Notes: generated by a model from the sequence alone, not told the origin. A stretch of DNA of 37,915 nt from DRVV01 sp964487415 (GCA_964487415.1 CAZAPQ010000057.1:1-37915); one strand, 5' to 3'. Counted from the stretch's first letter, positions 8,031 to 17,176 are shown. Numbers and translations are program-made.

Positions 8031-10508
8031 TTATTTTATGTTCTCATACCACTTAGGACGCCATTCCCAATCTTCCTTTGGCCTCATGATTGGATGCCCC
8101 ATAGCCATTTCCCGCTGCTCGGCAAGTTTTTCCAATATCATCTTTTGTTCAAGGCTTGCCACAAGATTTCGCGTGGCTACCACAGCGTCAGCGTTAACTG
8201 AAATGCTGTCTATGCCTGCTCGCACAAGAAACTCCGTGAAATCTGGCAGATTAGAGGGGCCCTCGCCGCATATTGAAACTGTACAACCGTTTTCATGGGC
8301 CACCCGTATCAAATGAGCGATAATTCTTTTTACTGCAGGATCCCTTTCGTCAAAGTACCCCATTTGTCCAAGGCGCTCTGAATCCCTATCAATCATTAGT
8401 ACTCCTTGAGTCATGTCATTTGAGCCTATAGAGAAACCATCACATAGTTTTGAAAACTCATCCGCAAGTATGGCTATGGATGGAGTTTCAGCCATGAACC
8501 AAACTTTGAAATCCATTGATCTTTCAAGACCTTCTTCTTTCATTATTTGCAGACACTTCTTGGCCTCCCAGACAGTCCGTACAACAGGAAGCATAACCCA
8601 AACGTTTTTAAGACCATAAGACTCGCGGCATTTTCTTATAGCCTGGCACTCCAAACGGAAAGCCTTCTCATACCACGGGCTTATGTAGCGGCTGCATCCA
8701 CGCCAGCCAAGCATGGGATTAGCTTCAACAATCTCATACTTATCGCCGCCTTTCAACTCTCGATACTCGTTGGTCTTAAAGTCGCTGAAACGCACAACCA
8801 CTGGTCTGGGCTGTATTGCCCTTGCGACAAGCGCTATTCCTTCAGCAAGCTTATCTACAAACTTTTGCCCCTGCCCGGTTTCAAGAAGGTAAAGCGGATG
8901 TTCACCTATGTAGCTAGCTAATATAAACTCGATACGCATGAGACCTATTCCATCAAAAGGCAGATCTTTATACTCCTCTATTTTTTCAGGAACACCCAAG
9001 TTCATGTAAATTTTAGTGGCAGTTACTGGAGCATACCTAAAGACTGTCCCAGATGCAAGTATGGACGAGGCTGCGCCCGCAGGAGAAACTGATGGCTGTC
9101 CTGTCAAACCTGAAATGATTCCTTCATACACGACACCGCTTCTCGCATCAACAGTGTACTCTTTTCCACTAACCATAAGTTTAGTTGCATTCTCGGTTCC
9201 GACGACAGCGGGTATTCCAAGCTCACGACTGACGATAGCCGCATGGCAGGTTACACCGCCCTTATCAGTTACAATTGCGCTGGCAAGTCTCATGAAAGGC
9301 ACATAGTCAGGATTTGTCATTTCAGCGACCAGGACATCGCCTTTCCGCATAACCTTGGCAGCTTCCTCCGGATTTAAAACAACCTTTGCCACTCCCGAAC
9401 CTATCCCACGCTTGCCAGCAGCTATACCTTTAACAATAACTTTAAACTCTTCAGATGGTTTGGTTGTGACTTCTTCTCCTTTTTCAGGAGACTCTTTGCC
9501 TTTTGAACTCCAAACTGTTTCAGGCCTAGATTGAACTATAAATATATTGCCCGGAAACTTCAACTCGCTGTCAATAGCCCATTCAATATCCTGGGGTCTA
9601 CCGTAATGATCCTCAATTTTTTTTGCTAATTCAGCAAGCATTAGAACTTCCTCATCGCTTATGCAGGGCTTATCCTGCATTTCAGGAGGTACTTCAAGGT
9701 GGACTGTTTTGCCGGTATTCGGGTCGCGAGCATATTGCACCTTTTTAACGGCTATGCGTTTGTTAACCAACTTCATCGATTTTTTATCCACAACAAACTC
9801 ATCTGGAGTGACAGCGCCAGAGACAACAGACTCGCCTAATCCATAGCTACCCTCAATAACTATTTGATCAGGATCACCAGTTACAGGGTTTATGGTGAAC
9901 ATCACACCCGCAGCCTTCGCATTCACCATTTTTTGGACGCCAACGCTTATGAGAACCTTTTCATGGGCAAAGCCCTTTTGTGTTCGATAGAAAATAGCTC
10001 TCGGCGTGAAGAGACTTGACCAGCACTTAACAACCTTTTCTAGAACTTCATCTTCACCTCTAACATTCAAGTATGTTTCCTGCTGCCCAGCAAAAGACGC
10101 ATCTGGCAAGTCTTCCGCGGTAGCACTTGATCGAACGGCAACAAAAACATTTTCAATATCTAATCTTTTACAAATTTCCCTATAAGCAGACTTTATGGCT
10201 TTTTCTATGACCTTGGGAATGGGAGTTGACTCTATCAATGCACGAATTTTCTTTGAGGCCTCTTCATATTGCTTAGGATCATTTAAATCTTTTACCGTTT
10301 CCTTAATTAACTGGTAAATTTTATTAGCTATTCCTGTCTCTTCAATAAACTTTTTATAAGCATACGCTGTAACCGCAAAACCCGGTGGAACGGGAACACC
10401 AGCATTAAGCATTTCTCCCAAATTCGCATTTTTTCCACCTACAATCGGAATGTCATTCTTACTAATATGTTCAAACCATATCACGAGGTCTTCTCTAGAT
10501 GTTAACAC
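8031..10508 (-). CDS. ppsA: Phosphoenolpyruvate synthase
   Basis: 825 residues. N-terminal ATP-grasp domain (VGGKNANLGEM near residue 25; VRSSATAEDLPDASFAGQQ in two blocks around 125-145), the swivelling domain with the phosphorylated histidine in GGVTCHAAIVSRE (about residue 420), and the C-terminal PEP/pyruvate barrel ending in SICGEGPSN with the catalytic Cys. All key residues are present. It makes PEP from pyruvate and ATP, feeding gluconeogenesis. It starts three bases after the stop of ribosomal protein L10e, so it is probably in the same transcript, an uncommon pairing. Confidence 0.97.
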   Translation of the reverse strand: MLTSREDLVIWFEHISKNDIPIVGGKNANLGEMLNAGVPVPPGFAVTAYAYKKFIEETGIANKIYQLIKETVKDLNDPKQYEEASKKIRALIESTPIPKVIEKAIKSAYREICKRLDIENVFVAVRSSATAEDLPDASFAGQQETYLNVRGEDEVLEKVVKCWSSLFTPRAIFYRTQKGFAHEKVLISVGVQKMVNAKAAGVMFTINPVTGDPDQIVIEGSYGLGESVVSGAVTPDEFVVDKKSMKLVNKRIAVKKVQYARDPNTGKTVHLEVPPEMQDKPCISDEEVLMLAELAKKIEDHYGRPQDIEWAIDSELKFPGNIFIVQSRPETVWSSKGKESPEKGEEVTTKPSEEFKVIVKGIAAGKRGIGSGVAKVVLNPEEAAKVMRKGDVLVAEMTNPDYVPFMRLASAIVTDKGGVTCHAAIVSRELGIPAVVGTENATKLMVSGKEYTVDARSGVVYEGIISGLTGQPSVSPAGAASSILASGTVFRYAPVTATKIYMNLGVPEKIEEYKDLPFDGIGLMRIEFILASYIGEHPLYLLETGQGQKFVDKLAEGIALVARAIQPRPVVVRFSDFKTNEYRELKGGDKYEIVEANPMLGWRGCSRYISPWYEKAFRLECQAIRKCRESYGLKNVWVMLPVVRTVWEAKKCLQIMKEEGLERSMDFKVWFMAETPSIAILADEFSKLCDGFSIGSNDMTQGVLMIDRDSERLGQMGYFDERDPAVKRIIAHLIRVAHENGCTVSICGEGPSNLPDFTEFLVRAGIDSISVNADAVVATRNLVASLEQKMILEKLAEQREMAMGHPIMRPKEDWEWRPKWYENIK

Positions 10509-10511
10509 CTT

Positions 10512-11024
10512 TTACCCCTCAGCCTGAGCTTTTACAATTTTTTCGATAACTATCCTGCACGGTATAGGCAGTTTTGCACTCGCCCTCCGTAGGGCCTCTT
10601 TTGCAACCTCGACCCCCTCCCCATTTACCCTAATGGTTATTATCGATTGATTTGGAGAAACCCTTGCTGCAGTTCCAATAGGCTTTCCGAACGCCCGCCG
10701 CATACCATCCTGGAGCCGGTCTGCATGGGCTCCGAAAATCATCTTGTTCTCCCTAAGCACAACATGTGGATATGGATAAACCTGCATAAAATAGTTATTT
10801 GAAAGCTTATCCATTAATAAACGGTTCGCAGCTACTCTCGCTGCTTCTAAAGCATTATGTCGTATCTGGGCCCTTTCAAGCGCTATGAGCCTAGCTTCAT
10901 AAGCAAACTCAGCATTAGGGTCGCCCATAGTAAACTTTGATATCTTAGGCTGGGGAAACCCTTTGATATACTCCTTCCTAACATACGGTTGCCCCTTCAC
11001 CTCTCTATAGTTTCGCGCATGCAT
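10512..11024 (-). CDS. rpl10e: 50S ribosomal protein L10e (uL16)
   Basis: 170 residues, full-length archaeal L10e. The N-terminus MHARNYREVKGQPYVRKEYI and the stretch GADRLQ-like AHADRLQDGMRRAFGKP with SIITIRV are characteristic. It packs near the tRNA acceptor arms on the large subunit. A near-perfect AGGAGGT binding site lies eight bases upstream of the ATG and an inverted-repeat AT-rich promoter lies further upstream. The PEP synthase gene follows after three bases. Confidence 0.96.
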   Translation of the reverse strand: MHARNYREVKGQPYVRKEYIKGFPQPKISKFTMGDPNAEFAYEARLIALERAQIRHNALEAARVAANRLLMDKLSNNYFMQVYPYPHVVLRENKMIFGAHADRLQDGMRRAFGKPIGTAARVSPNQSIITIRVNGEGVEVAKEALRRASAKLPIPCRIVIEKIVKAQAEG

Positions 11025-11052
11025 TCAACATACCTCCTAATAGCTTAGACAT

Positions 11053-11069
11053 CATATATTTAATATATG
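11053..11069 (-). promoter_or_regulatory. Palindromic AT-rich promoter element of rpl10e-ppsA
   Basis: CATATATT/AATATATG form perfect eight-base arms around one central base. The site is about 30-45 bases before the rpl10e ATG, suitable for a TATA box. The symmetry may be chance in AT-rich DNA or a regulator site that overlaps the promoter. Confidence 0.45.
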
Positions 11070-11112
11070 CTCGGTAATTTATTGCTAGTGCTACGTAGAA
11101 TTTAAACATTTT

Positions 11113-11634
11113 TTATGATAGGGAATGTTTTTCTTTAAACCATGCTTTTGCCAATTCGTCGTAATTTGGGAATACCTTTTTGAGTATAGGAATATACATT
11201 TTTATTTCCTCGCTGGTTAAATATTGGAACTGGTATTCCCCGATGTACGGCGAAGGCTCGCCTTCTCTTTTTATGAATTCTATATGCATGAATGGGTCTC
11301 CACGCTTAATTGTAATTGGGCAACGGTCATTACTTAAATTCACAACTTCCAGTGCCAGTCTTCCAACAAAGCCGCTGTGGACTTTTGCCGCATTCAAGAA
11401 TGATAAACCCATGCGGCCATACTTACTCTTCGCCGTTAGGTGAGCGACAAAATCCGGCGGTGTGAAGACAATCTCATAGGATATCAGGTTTTTATGTTCC
11501 AAGTAATGTAATGTGGTCTCGTCCTTAACCGTCAAAATATACCCGTCACCATCAAGCAAATTATAGTCGTATGGATATATGCACTTGAAATTTTCAATGA
11601 GTTCTTTTAGCTTATCCTTTCCGATTATACACAC
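11113..11634 (-). CDS. dcd: dCTP deaminase/dUTPase family protein
   Basis: 173 residues. The family trimer motif is seen as SKYGRMGLSFLNAAKVHSGF (residues 70-89) then VGRLALEVVN, with the conserved Arg (R74) and the deaminase Glu (E96). The Asp usual before the glycine-aromatic pair (IDxGF) is His86 here. The protein is also shorter than typical dCTP deaminases at the N-terminus. It probably works on dCTP or dUTP to control nucleotide pools, but the His change makes exact activity uncertain. Start GTG 11634 has GGAGG eight bases upstream. Stands between rpl10e and hemK2, on its own promoter. Confidence 0.75.
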   Translation of the reverse strand: MCIIGKDKLKELIENFKCIYPYDYNLLDGDGYILTVKDETTLHYLEHKNLISYEIVFTPPDFVAHLTAKSKYGRMGLSFLNAAKVHSGFVGRLALEVVNLSNDRCPITIKRGDPFMHIEFIKREGEPSPYIGEYQFQYLTSEEIKMYIPILKKVFPNYDELAKAWFKEKHSLS

Positions 11635-11669
11635 TTACTAAGCCTCCAAGTTTTTAAGCAATAGAGACA

Positions 11670-12335
11670 TCATGGTATATATCTTTCACTGTTTTCAGGA
11701 GCGGAACAGCTTGATGCAGCATTATTGCTAGCTTCAATGAGCACGGTAACCTCAAAGAACGGCAGGTTTCGTTTTTCAACAATTCTTACCCTAAATCCTT
11801 TTTCCTCTAAAATTTTTAACGTCTTATCAACATCGGCCAACGTAGACTGTACCAGCAAGACACGCCCCCCGATTTTCAGATGATCCTGAACCTCACGTAA
11901 AAAACGGTCTATCACCGCTCGCCCATTTAATCCACCAGCCCAAGCCATCTCAATCCACTCTCTGCCTTCACTAGGTTCAGACGGAAGATAAGGCGGGTTA
12001 AACATTATCAAGTCAAACTTTACTCCTGCTCTTATTGGCGAGAAAAGGTCTCCATGGATAAAAAACATTTTCTCTGCAACACCATTAATCTTTGCGTTTT
12101 CTTTTGCACATCGAACCGCATTGGGGTTTATGTCAACAGAAAGAACCGATGAAGCTTTTTCCGCTGCGATAACTCCTAAAATGCCGCATCCAGTGCCCAT
12201 ATCAAGAACTTTTTCACCTTTATTAACGAACAAATTCTCAGCAATCATAAAAGAATCCTCTGCCGGTTCGTAAACATCTTCCCAAATATGGAAAACATAT
12301 CTATCGAAAAACACCGTCTTAGTTTGAGAGAACAT
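11670..12335 (-). CDS. HemK2/Mtq2-type methyltransferase
   Basis: 221 residues of a SAM methyltransferase: motif I VLDMGTGCGILG (44-55), the acidic end VDIN, and NPPYLP (113-118), the catalytic NPPY of glutamine/adenine N-methyltransferases. YEPAEDSF near the N-terminus is typical for the archaeal and eukaryotic HemK2/Mtq2 branch, which methylates the GGQ glutamine of release factor aRF1, probably with a Trm112 partner. The last 15-20 residues are Ser/Asn rich and not conserved. It overlaps ksgA by 17 bases, as the final gene of the srp54-to-hemK2 operon. Confidence 0.85.
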   Translation of the reverse strand: MFSQTKTVFFDRYVFHIWEDVYEPAEDSFMIAENLFVNKGEKVLDMGTGCGILGVIAAEKASSVLSVDINPNAVRCAKENAKINGVAEKMFFIHGDLFSPIRAGVKFDLIMFNPPYLPSEPSEGREWIEMAWAGGLNGRAVIDRFLREVQDHLKIGGRVLLVQSTLADVDKTLKILEEKGFRVRIVEKRNLPFFEVTVLIEASNNAASSCSAPENSERYIP

Positions 12336-13137
12336 TCACCAATTCACCGAAATCCTCAGGGGCCAATTCCCTAACTCTCCTATCTCGGAATGGCAAAGAT
12401 TCTGTAAGCTTGGTGACATCCTCTGATAAGGCAAGGTGCTTTTTTAGGAATTGTTTAATTGCATTCCTGACTTTTTTGTTCCGCTGCGAGAAAAGAAAAT
12501 GCACGAGTTTATAAAAAAGCTGGTAATTTTGAATAGGAAACGCCGGGCCCCGCGGCCTTAAACGCACAATTACAGAGTTTACTTTTGGCGGAGGATAGAA
12601 CATCGAGTTAGGCACATCATCAAGAACATCAAATTCAAAGTGATAGTACGATAAAACAGACAGCCAACCATAGCTTTCGCTTCCAATGGGAGCCACAAGC
12701 CGATCTGCAAATTCTTTCTGAAGAATTAAAACAGCGCTGGCAAAGTCTCTATTAAAAAGCCACGCAACAAGTTTTGAGGAAATACCGTAAGGCGGCACAG
12801 AAACCACCTTGTTAAAGGGCGATATCATATTAAACCCTAAAATGTCGCCTTCAAAAATTGTTATATTAGGCAAGTCTCCGAGATTTTCTCGTAAGATTTT
12901 AACTAGCCTTGAATCCAGTTCTACGGCAAGAACCATTTTGCATCTCCTTGCCAAAAAACGCGTTAAAAAACCAAGCCCAGCCCCGATATCTAAAACGGTA
13001 TCTGCACTAGTAAGCGATGCGTAATCAGCCAACATATTGAATATTGCTGGTTCAATCAAAAAATGCTGACTTAAACGCTTCTTCGGAACTATGTGATATT
13101 TTCTAAGAAGAAACTTCGCTTCTTCTAGCAGACTCAT
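12319..13137 (-). CDS. ksgA: rRNA adenine dimethyltransferase KsgA/Dim1 with altered motif IV
   Basis: 272 residues. Typical start region KKRLSQHFLIEP, SAM motif I VLDIGAGLGFLTRFLA (48-63), VELDSRLV, and the C-terminal domain with VNSVIVRLRPR and FFSQRNKK-like FLFSQRNKKVRNAI. It would dimethylate two adjacent adenines in 16S rRNA helix 45. In motif IV the usual N-L-P-Y is V114-P115-P116-Y117 (KVVSVPPYGISS), so the conserved Asn that contacts the target amino group is absent. The gene sits in the usual cluster after DUF655 and overlaps hemK2. Confidence 0.9.
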   Translation of the reverse strand: MSLLEEAKFLLRKYHIVPKKRLSQHFLIEPAIFNMLADYASLTSADTVLDIGAGLGFLTRFLARRCKMVLAVELDSRLVKILRENLGDLPNITIFEGDILGFNMISPFNKVVSVPPYGISSKLVAWLFNRDFASAVLILQKEFADRLVAPIGSESYGWLSVLSYYHFEFDVLDDVPNSMFYPPPKVNSVIVRLRPRGPAFPIQNYQLFYKLVHFLFSQRNKKVRNAIKQFLKKHLALSEDVTKLTESLPFRDRRVRELAPEDFGELVNVLSN

Positions 13138-13158
13138 AATTCGGTTAACCCATTTCTT

Positions 13159-13725
13159 TCAACGTGGCCTAGTAAATAGGCGATATTTATCTTCACCAGC
13201 CAATTCTTCTAAAATTCTCTTAGTAATCAGTTTTACGGGATTGGGAAGTTCGGTTCGCCTTTGTAGATCTTCAAAACTTTCAAAAGGCCTCTTTTCCCGT
13301 TCCCTAATAACCTGCCACATGTATTTTTTACCTATGCCGGGAATCAGCTCTAAAGCATGCATTCTAGGGGTTATAGCTTGTGCCGTATTGAAGAAATTAA
13401 CAAACCAGTTTTCCCGATTTTCTACTATACGGCTAACAACCGCCGGAAGTTCCATTTTCGCCGCAGCTGTCAACTCATCATAACTTATTCGACCAATTAT
13501 GTAAGTTATTTCTTCCCGCGACTCCCGGCCAACATAAACGCGATCATGGGGTTTAAGAGCCACGCCTTCTTTTGCCAAGGCCTCTAAAAGAGTGAAGAAT
13601 TCTTCACCTATAAGTTGGACAAGGGCACCTGCCCTATAGCCAGCCCGACCACCTATATGAATACCAGGCCGCCCATGGGGAAGGAAATCCAGAACGTAAG
13701 CATACTCTTCGTATCGCTTCTCCAT
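13159..13725 (-). CDS. DUF655 family nucleic-acid-binding protein
   Basis: 188 residues. An N-terminal OB-like part (YEEYAYVLDFLPHGRPG, then RVYVGRESREEI) is followed by a helix-hairpin-helix like part LELIPGIGKKYMWQVIREREKRPF, with PNPVKLITKRILEEL. This is the conserved archaeal DUF655 protein, always found next to rpo4 and ksgA. The exact role is not known; the fold suggests RNA or DNA binding in ribosome maturation or transcription. It sits 21 bases before ksgA. Confidence 0.88.
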   Translation of the reverse strand: MEKRYEEYAYVLDFLPHGRPGIHIGGRAGYRAGALVQLIGEEFFTLLEALAKEGVALKPHDRVYVGRESREEITYIIGRISYDELTAAAKMELPAVVSRIVENRENWFVNFFNTAQAITPRMHALELIPGIGKKYMWQVIREREKRPFESFEDLQRRTELPNPVKLITKRILEELAGEDKYRLFTRPR

Positions 13726-13781
13726 CCTATCGCCCTTTTACATAAAACTCGATTTTCTACAATTTAAATGAAGATGAAATG

Positions 13782-14135
13782 TTATCTCAATCGGTATTCG
13801 TTTAAGAGTTTAACTATTGCCTCTAGCTTGGACGTCTCAATAATTTTACGTCCTCCGCCGAGGAAAACCCGCAGCTCATCCAAATTACGGGGCATACAAT
13901 TAACAACTTGAACAGCGTCTATTTCTTCTAAACCAAATTCATTTACAAGTTTTTGCATAAGCTTTTCGGCAGCTTCAGCATCACACTTAGAAAATTTAGA
14001 GGCATAGTCTAAAGTACGCCTTTGAAACTGATCCAGATTATCTTCACCCATTTCCTCCAATAGCCGTTTGACCTGAGGTATCGTTAAGTTCTTTTCTTTA
14101 AAATTCTCAGTTTCTTTTTTAACTTCCATTCGCAT
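13782..14135 (-). CDS. rpo4: DNA-directed RNA polymerase subunit Rpo4 (RpoF)
   Basis: 117 residues. The helical HRDC-like fold is recognisable: LTIPQVKRLLEEMGE, FQRRTLDYASKFSKCDAEAAEKLM and the signature VQVVNCMPRNLDELRVFLGG. With Rpo7 it forms the polymerase stalk. Located between L21e (six bases upstream) and DUF655, as in many archaea. A second in-frame ATG two codons in (14129) is an equally possible start. Confidence 0.93.
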   Translation of the reverse strand: MRMEVKKETENFKEKNLTIPQVKRLLEEMGEDNLDQFQRRTLDYASKFSKCDAEAAEKLMQKLVNEFGLEEIDAVQVVNCMPRNLDELRVFLGGGRKIIETSKLEAIVKLLNEYRLR

Positions 14136-14141
14136 CCGCCC

Positions 14142-14435
14142 CTAACTTTTGTAGGGCTTTAAGTGTTCCGGTCTAACGATAATTTCTTTCACGGCATCTC
14201 CTTGGGTAACACTTACGATATAACTCCTTCCACGTTTCCCCATTATTTTGCCTACTTTGCCATAATAGCGTCTATGAGGCATCCCCTTTTGGACGCTTGG
14301 ATCTATCTTAATGATAACATTATCTCCCTCTTGATACTCATATAGTAACCTACTTAATTGTATCTTACCTCGCTCTCTTGGTTTTTTCCGCAGGAGACTG
14401 CGCGTCCTGACCCGATATCCCTTAGACTTTTTCAA
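14142..14435 (-). CDS. rpl21e: 50S ribosomal protein L21e
   Basis: 97 residues. Starts KKSKGYRVRTRSLLRKKPRE and continues with GDNVIIKIDPSVQKGMPHRRYYGKVG (two blocks), the conserved L21e SH3-like core. Start is TTG 14435, preceded by GGTGA, and the TTGA overlaps the stop of pus10, so the two are translationally coupled. Confidence 0.95.
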   Translation of the reverse strand: MKKSKGYRVRTRSLLRKKPRERGKIQLSRLLYEYQEGDNVIIKIDPSVQKGMPHRRYYGKVGKIMGKRGRSYIVSVTQGDAVKEIIVRPEHLKPYKS

Positions 14436-15781
14436 CTTTCACCTTCCCCTATATCTTTCATATATACATCCAAAACATCAAGGCTTAAAGGCTTCGCTTT
14501 AATACCAAGAATGCTTGAAACACTCGGGTTTGTTCTTCCATCATCTCCCGTCACCAATTCTTTTACATATAGACCTCCTTGGCTGCATACTTTAAGTTCA
14601 ATATTCTTCGGCGACAATCTTTTTATTTTAACCTTGTATATGTACTTTTCTCGCGTAACATCAGCTCTCCTGTGAAGAACACGCAAAGGAGTTCTCTGCT
14701 TAATCATAGTGTTTGTAAGTTTCTTTTCTAGCATTTTTAACTCTTCATCGCTAACCTCCTTTTCAAACTCGACAACGACACGGTAATACTTTTGAGCAGA
14801 TTCAGCTTTTTTCAAACGTCTAACAAAAGCCTTATCAACAAAATGTAAGTTCAAAACTTCAACTTTTCCATCCGCATGAACATTTATAGCTTTCTCAAGA
14901 TCCTTCAAGTCTAAAAAGCGTTTTTTAGGCTGAGAAATTTCTATCACGAAGGGTCTTCCTCTGCCGAGCATACGCGCATCCACATCTTCCCTTCCAGACG
15001 CATGAAAATATGCCTTAGAGCCCTCCGTCATCTTAAGGGCTGGTTCGGTAATTATCTCTTCTACAGATTCGGAATACATTTTACCAGTAAAATTGCATCT
15101 TTCACAGCCTCTCCCACCGCAACTCGAACAAAACCACTTAGATTGAGGGATGCCTCTCACCAGCTTTCTGTAACGACCTGCAATGTACAAAGGGTTGACT
15201 TGAATCCTTAACCCATAAGTTATTGGATTAACGATTAAAACAACATCTGGGTTGTTATAATCGACAGTCTTTCCAGAGCGAAGGGAAATTTTCTTGCCTA
15301 ACAGCCTTCCAAATTCGGATCGCATACTTTCGCCATGCAAAACCCTAAACTTTGCCTTAAATTCATCTTCGCGCTCCTCAATTTCAACTGGCAGCTCTAT
15401 TCCAACATGAAAAGAGCGACACTCCCACTCCTTAAGCACTTCAGAGGCTTTTTCCGCCAATTGATCAAGCGAATTGAAACTGTCCATGCAAAGGAAACAT
15501 GCGCTTTTGTTTTTCTTTGGAATCCTCCTTTTAAGGACATGTAAAATTTCTTCTGCCGCTTTATAAAATCCATTCGTTGCGAGGATTTTGAGAATTCGTA
15601 CGCCATTCTCGTCCTTTGCGAGTGCCAATGCCTGCGCCTTCATCAAGAGCACTGTCTTTAATAGATTTCCTCTTTCCTCATTTTCCATAGCACTCCCCAA
15701 AAAAGCAAATTGTCTTCCTAAGCAATGATCACACAAAGGGTGCGATTCGAGCATTTCCAGAGATTTTTCAAGGAGAACCAT
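14432..15781 (-). CDS. pus10: tRNA pseudouridine synthase Pus10
   Basis: 449 residues. The N-terminal zinc/THUMP part has CDHC (17-20) and CFLC (95-98); a second Cys set CSSCGGRGCERC lies at 218-229. The catalytic domain has the Pus10 signature REDVDARMLGRGRPF (264-278), which contains the active Asp. Archaeal Pus10 makes pseudouridine 54 and 55 in the T-loop of tRNA. It is the second gene of the operon, 21 bases after srp54, and its stop overlaps the L21e start. Confidence 0.95.
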   Translation of the reverse strand: MVLLEKSLEMLESHPLCDHCLGRQFAFLGSAMENEERGNLLKTVLLMKAQALALAKDENGVRILKILATNGFYKAAEEILHVLKRRIPKKNKSACFLCMDSFNSLDQLAEKASEVLKEWECRSFHVGIELPVEIEEREDEFKAKFRVLHGESMRSEFGRLLGKKISLRSGKTVDYNNPDVVLIVNPITYGLRIQVNPLYIAGRYRKLVRGIPQSKWFCSSCGGRGCERCNFTGKMYSESVEEIITEPALKMTEGSKAYFHASGREDVDARMLGRGRPFVIEISQPKKRFLDLKDLEKAINVHADGKVEVLNLHFVDKAFVRRLKKAESAQKYYRVVVEFEKEVSDEELKMLEKKLTNTMIKQRTPLRVLHRRADVTREKYIYKVKIKRLSPKNIELKVCSQGGLYVKELVTGDDGRTNPSVSSILGIKAKPLSLDVLDVYMKDIGEGES

Positions 15782-15802
15782 GAAATCTCTGGCACCGCCA
15801 CT

Positions 15803-17137
15803 TTAACTCTTTCCAACAGATAAGCCTCTGCCAAAGAATGGCAACATCTTCTTCCTTCTAATAGTCTTCAACATCTTGCGCATAATGAAGTACTGCTTCA
15901 GAAGTTCCTTAACATCTTTTTCGCTGGTCCCTGAGCCCCGCGCAACCCGTCTAATCCTTGAAGCATTAAATATTTTGGGATCCTCTCTTTCTTCAGGCGT
16001 CATTGATTGGATTATAACTCTCCACTTTTCCAGTTTATCCTCAGCCATATCCAGCATATCCTCAGGAATATTATATGACATTCCAGGGAGCATTGATAGA
16101 ATCTTTTTAAATGGACCTATGCTCTTCATTGCTTCGAACTGTTCATAAACGTCGGTGAGGGTTAATTTACCGCTAAGAATTTCCTTAGCTTTCGCCTCTG
16201 GAACCTTTACTTCAGCCTCTCGCACCTTCTCGATAAGGGTTTCTAAGTCGCCCATGCCTAGGAGCCTGCCAACAAAACGAGAGGGGATAAATGGCTCAAT
16301 GTCCTCAATTTTTTCACCAGCGCTTATGAATTTTATCGGTGCACCAGTAGCTGCTACCGCTGAAAGGGCTCCCCCGCCTCTTGCCGAGCCATCTAGCTTC
16401 GTCACTAGAATCGAGCCTATCGAGGTTGCCTCGTTAAAAGCTTTGGCTTGCACTAGAGCCTGCTGCCCTATTGTTCCATCAATAACAAGCATAACCTCAT
16501 CTGGCTTGATTTTCTCCTCAAGCATTTTCATCTCCTTAATCAGCTCGCGTTCCTCTTTATGGCGACCCGCAGTATCAACAATCACAACATCTTTGTCGCT
16601 GAATTTATTTAACCCCTCAAGGGCTAGCTTTACGGGATCTTTAGCTTTTGGATTTCCATAAACGGGAACGTTTATCTTGTTTGCTAGCTGTTGAAGCTGA
16701 TCAAAAGCTCCAGGCCGATATGTGTCCGCGCAAATAAGCGCTGGCTTTAAACCTCTTTTCTGAAAGTATCTTGCAAGCTTAGCGGCGGCTGTAGTTTTTC
16801 CAGAACCTTGAATACCCACAAGCATTATAACTTTCCTTTTTCCAGGCTCCACCTTTAATGGAACAGGTTTATCCCCTAGAAACTTGGTCAATTCCTCGTA
16901 CAAGATCTTAATTACATGTTCACGTCTTGAAATGCCTGGGGGCACTTTTTCTTTAAGGGCTCTATCTTCAATTTGCCTAGATATGTTAAGAACAAGTTGA
17001 ACGTTAACATCAGCCTGCAACAAAGCACGTTGGATGCCTCTGACAAGCTCTTTAATAGCTGCTTCATCTACAACAGGAGCCCGGAAAATCTTCCTTAACG
17101 CCTCGTGAAGCGCCGAACCTAATCCTTCTAATGCCAT
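15803..17137 (-). CDS. srp54: Signal recognition particle protein SRP54
   Basis: 444 residues. N domain helices (1-90), G domain with LVGIQGSGKTTAAAKLA (106-122), DTYRPGAFDQLQQLA, VDTAGRH, TKLDGSARGGGALS, and the Met-rich M domain from about 325 to the end, including the SRP RNA-binding helices (RVARGSGTSEKDVKELL). With 7S RNA it targets ribosomes making membrane proteins to the translocon. First gene of the long minus-strand operon; a TATA-like GTATTTAAG lies at 17168-17176. Confidence 0.97.
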   Translation of the reverse strand: MALEGLGSALHEALRKIFRAPVVDEAAIKELVRGIQRALLQADVNVQLVLNISRQIEDRALKEKVPPGISRREHVIKILYEELTKFLGDKPVPLKVEPGKRKVIMLVGIQGSGKTTAAAKLARYFQKRGLKPALICADTYRPGAFDQLQQLANKINVPVYGNPKAKDPVKLALEGLNKFSDKDVVIVDTAGRHKEERELIKEMKMLEEKIKPDEVMLVIDGTIGQQALVQAKAFNEATSIGSILVTKLDGSARGGGALSAVAATGAPIKFISAGEKIEDIEPFIPSRFVGRLLGMGDLETLIEKVREAEVKVPEAKAKEILSGKLTLTDVYEQFEAMKSIGPFKKILSMLPGMSYNIPEDMLDMAEDKLEKWRVIIQSMTPEEREDPKIFNASRIRRVARGSGTSEKDVKELLKQYFIMRKMLKTIRRKKMLPFFGRGLSVGKS

Positions 17138-17167
17138 AACTGTCTCCAGATTTAGAATACCACCCCT

Positions 17168-17176
17168 CTTAAATAC
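17168..17176 (-). promoter_or_regulatory. Candidate TATA box for the srp54 operon
   Basis: GTATTTAAG on the minus strand is about 30 bases before the srp54 ATG (17137). The short 109-base space to the divergent helicase gene must hold both promoters. Confidence 0.4.
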
